Shown piece after piece: positions 5,933 to 7,839 of a stretch of 7,839 bases of DNA (position 1 is the stretch's first letter; each line of letters starts with the position of its first letter). The translations under genes and the position numbers were made by a program. Source of the DNA: CAYTZH01 sp964442285 (GTDB taxonomy: Bacteria; Myxococcota_A; UBA9160; JAFDET01); the NCBI GenBank assembly GCA_964442285.1, contig CAYTZH010000090.1, forward strand, positions 1 through 7,839, read 5' to 3'. The notes beneath the pieces are model-generated. The model was not told where the DNA came from. It saw only the letters and a program-made list of their open reading frames with translations, and searched no databases.

Positions 5933-7819
5933 GTGCGCGCGCCCACCGCACCGGTCCCGCCGCCCGCCGCGGCCGCTTCGACGGCCGGCGCTGGGGTGCG
6001 CCCGGGGGCCTGGCTGCTGGCCTGGGCCTGGGCCCTGCTGGCGGGCTGCGCCTTCCACACCCCGGACCAGCCGCTGAGCGTGGGCGCGCCGCCGGGCGCC
6101 TACGATCCCAAGGCCGAGACCGAGCCGCCCGCCGGGCGCAACCTCGAGCGCATGGTGGAGCGGCGCCTCTCGGACGCGCGGATCTTCCGCTCCCAGGGGC
6201 GCCTGGAGGCGGCCGAGCGGGCCCTGCGCCGGGCGCTCGAGCTGGATCCCCGCTCGGCGGAGGCGCACCGGCTGCTGACCCGGGTGCTCGAGGACCAGGG
6301 ACGCCTCGACGAGGCCGCTCGCCACCGGGCACGGGCCAAGCTGATGGAGCCCCCGCCGCCGCCGCTCGCCGAGACCTCCTTGCCCGTCGACGGCCGCGGC
6401 CTGGTGGTCGTGCTCAGCTCCCCGGACCCCGATGCGGCCCGCAGTCGCGAGGTCTCGGAGCGCCTGCCCGATCCCGCCCTCGCCCTCCCGGTGCTGAGCG
6501 GCCGGGTGCAGACCCGTCTCCCCGCCGCGGCGCTCGTCGAGACGCCGGTGAGCTCCGTCGCGGACGGCCGGGCACGCCTCGAGCAGCATCGGGCCCGCGC
6601 CGCGCTGGCGGTCCACGTCTCCCGCGCCTACTGCGGCTCATCGGCCAAGGACGGGGACTTCGGGGTGGTCTGGCTGGAGGTGGCGAGCGCGTCGCCCGCC
6701 GGGCTGGCGTCGCCGCGGCGCACCGTGCGCCACGTCCTGAGCGATCCGCCCCGCTCCCGCGAGGCGTGCCTGGCCCTGGCCCTGGCGCGGGCCCTGGAGG
6801 AGGCGCTCGAGGACTCGGGAGTAGGGCACACCCTGGCCGCGTCGCAGGGGAGCGGCTGGCCCTCCCCGGCCGTGCGCGCCCTCTTCCCGGAGATCGGCGT
6901 CCAGCTCGCGGCCCACGTCGAGCGGGGCCGCGCCCGGCTGGCAACCGGTCGGGTCGACGCCGCGGTCGAGGACTTCCGCCGGGCCGTGGCCCTGGATCCC
7001 GACGACCTCGACGCCCGGGCCTACCTGCGGGAGGCCGAGGAGACCCAGGCCATGGCCCGGGCCCTCGGCCCGGCGCCCTCCGCCGAGCGCGGCGCGGCGG
7101 GCGGGAGCGCACTGCCCTTCTCGCTCTCCGAGGGACAGCGGACCATCGCCGAGTCGCTGCTGAGCGACGAGCAGCGGCGGCGGAAGCGGCTGCTGGCCGC
7201 CATTGCCATCAGCGAGGGGAACGAGCCGCCGCCGTCGGCGGTCGACGCCCTGCGGCCCGTGCGGCTCGAGCCGCCCCCCGCCCCGGGCCCGCGCCTGGCG
7301 AAGGAGCGCAGCCAGGCGGACGTCGAGGCGCGCGCCCTGTTCACCGAGGACGGCCAGATCCTCACCACCTACTACTTCTCGCTCGGCGGCGACCGGCCGC
7401 TGCTGCGGGAGGAGGACACCGACCGCGACGGCCGCCCCGACCGCTGGATCGGCTACCGCAACGACCGCCGCAGCGACCTCTGGGAGGACCGGGTGGGCGC
7501 CGGCGGCCCGGACGTCCACGTCCGCTTCGACCCCATCGAGCGCGTGGAGCGAATCGAGATCGACGCGAACGAGGACGGCCGCAGCGACCGGGTCTTCCAG
7601 TACGAGCAGGGCCGCCTCGCCCGCGACTCCCGGGACACCGACGGCGACGCCGTCCTGGATCGCTTCGACACCTTCGACGCCGAGGGCCACGTGGAGGTCC
7701 GCGAGGAGGACCTGAACGGCGACGGCGAGATCGACATCCGCAGCCGCTACCGCGGCGGCAAGCTCGTCAGCCGCGAGGTCACCGACCCCGCGCTGGTCGA
7801 GAGCCTGATCCGGCCGTAG
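5933..7819 (+). CDS. TPR lipoprotein with C-terminal Asp-loop/aromatic repeats
   Basis: A 628-residue protein I do not recognise as a named family. Residues 22-39 form a lipoprotein signal ending in the lipobox LAGC (C39). The residues after Cys are Ala-Phe rather than Asp, so outer-membrane sorting is expected. Two TPR-like helical units cover about 78-138, followed by a proline linker. An uncharacterised alpha/beta-looking region spans about 155-300. A further TPR unit lies at 323-376, a charged helix at about 398-428 and a second proline-rich linker at about 444-455. The C-terminal 495-617 is a regular array of five 24-25-residue units with calcium-loop-like aspartates. The GTG at 5933 has GAAGGG only 2 nt upstream, too close to be ideal; a GTG at 5996 would give a standard 18-residue lipoprotein signal but has a weak ribosome site. 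A role as a protein-interaction scaffold in the envelope is inference. Confidence 0.8.
   Translation: MRAPTAPVPPPAAAASTAGAGVRPGAWLLAWAWALLAGCAFHTPDQPLSVGAPPGAYDPKAETEPPAGRNLERMVERRLSDARIFRSQGRLEAAERALRRALELDPRSAEAHRLLTRVLEDQGRLDEAARHRARAKLMEPPPPPLAETSLPVDGRGLVVVLSSPDPDAARSREVSERLPDPALALPVLSGRVQTRLPAAALVETPVSSVADGRARLEQHRARAALAVHVSRAYCGSSAKDGDFGVVWLEVASASPAGLASPRRTVRHVLSDPPRSREACLALALARALEEALEDSGVGHTLAASQGSGWPSPAVRALFPEIGVQLAAHVERGRARLATGRVDAAVEDFRRAVALDPDDLDARAYLREAEETQAMARALGPAPSAERGAAGGSALPFSLSEGQRTIAESLLSDEQRRRKRLLAAIAISEGNEPPPSAVDALRPVRLEPPPAPGPRLAKERSQADVEARALFTEDGQILTTYYFSLGGDRPLLREEDTDRDGRPDRWIGYRNDRRSDLWEDRVGAGGPDVHVRFDPIERVERIEIDANEDGRSDRVFQYEQGRLARDSRDTDGDAVLDRFDTFDAEGHVEVREEDLNGDGEIDIRSRYRGGKLVSREVTDPALVESLIRP
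7415..7783 (+). repeat. Five-unit protein repeat, 24-25 residues per unit
   Basis: Within the lipoprotein, units begin at D495, D519, D544, D568 and D593 (spacing 24, 25, 24, 25). Every unit has Asp at positions 1 and 9 and an aromatic at position 14: Y508, F532, Y557, F581 and Y606. Units 1, 3, 4 and 5 also have D/N at position 3 and D at position 5, and three of these have G at 6, giving loops such as DTDRDGRPD, DANEDGRSD and DLNGDGEID. Unit 2 keeps only the outer aspartates (DRVGAGGPD). The second half of each unit looks like a short beta hairpin (for example Y-x-x-G-R/K-L). The loop resembles those of EF-hand, dockerin and thrombospondin type 3 repeats, but the unit length differs from the roughly 60-residue FG-GAP unit and from thrombospondin type 3 spacing. 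Confidence 0.75.
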
Positions 7820-7834
7820 GGAAAAGCTTTTCCC
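7819..7834. promoter_or_regulatory. Perfect 16-bp palindrome at the lipoprotein stop codon
   Basis: GGGAAAAGCTTTTCCC is a perfect 16-bp palindrome whose first G is the last base of the TAG stop. Its 10-bp A/T-rich core stands out sharply from the surrounding DNA. With no unpaired centre it would make a poor RNA hairpin, so a protein-binding site for a downstream gene is somewhat more likely than a terminator. The window ends 5 nt later, so the context is missing. Confidence 0.35.
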
Positions 7835-7839
7835 ACACT

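Noticed and set aside
4114..6060. 648-codon open frame antisense to nadB
   Set aside because: No recognisable motif, composition typical of an antisense shadow, and nadB on the plus strand is unmistakable.
6638..7690. 350-codon minus-strand open frame opposite the lipoprotein
   Set aside because: Val/Ala/Gly-rich shadow with no motif. The plus-strand frame has a lipobox, TPRs and regular repeats.
7827..7839. TTTTCCCACA as a DnaA box near a replication origin
   Set aside because: It has an extra C relative to the DnaA consensus, is a single copy, and no origin-type genes or AT-rich region are nearby.
1..7839. CRISPR array, insertion sequence, integrase or toxin-antitoxin pair
   Set aside because: I saw no direct DNA repeats with spacers, no transposase or recombinase motifs and no small paired genes. 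Gene content and composition look uniformly chromosomal.

Overview
The window looks like a chromosomal core region of a very GC-rich Gram-negative bacterium. I estimate well above 70% GC by eye, with strong G/C preference at third codon positions. A Gram-negative cell is indicated by an outer-membrane-type lipoprotein, a periplasmic lytic transglycosylase with an N-terminal DUF4124-like motif, and a WbpA-type nucleotide-sugar dehydrogenase. The overall style resembles the former Deltaproteobacteria (for example Myxococcota or a related uncultured lineage). That placement is inference. No mobile element, CRISPR array, phage gene or defence system is visible.

Left part (1-332): a minus-strand tRNA-Gly(GCC) with an encoded CCA end has a recognisable sigma-70-type promoter upstream and a strong intrinsic terminator downstream. 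The 180 bp between the tRNA and the next gene hold the tRNA promoter and a ribosome binding site, but no further gene.

Left-centre (333-4138): a plus-strand HisC-family PLP aminotransferase carries an apparent twin-arginine export signal. It runs convergently into a three-gene minus-strand cluster, and the two opposing stop codons share one CTAG. In transcription order the cluster is lytic transglycosylase (4138-3536), pgsA (3555-2866) and a UDP-GlcNAc 6-dehydrogenase (2869-1544). The genes overlap by 20 bp and 4 bp, so they are very probably one translationally coupled envelope operon: peptidoglycan cleavage, acidic phospholipid synthesis and uronic-acid sugar nucleotide supply.

Right part (4139-7839): a 65-bp divergent spacer with two short palindromes separates the operon from nadB (L-aspartate oxidase, first step of de novo NAD synthesis). 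After a 103-bp gap comes a large lipoprotein with TPR segments, an unrecognised central domain and a C-terminal array of five 24-25-residue units. Four of the units carry a calcium-loop-like aspartate pattern, and all five have an aromatic residue at the same position. A perfect 16-bp AT-cored palindrome begins in its stop codon at the right edge.

Most of the window is recognisable housekeeping. The parts most worth a second look are the repeat-bearing lipoprotein and the Tat-type aminotransferase.
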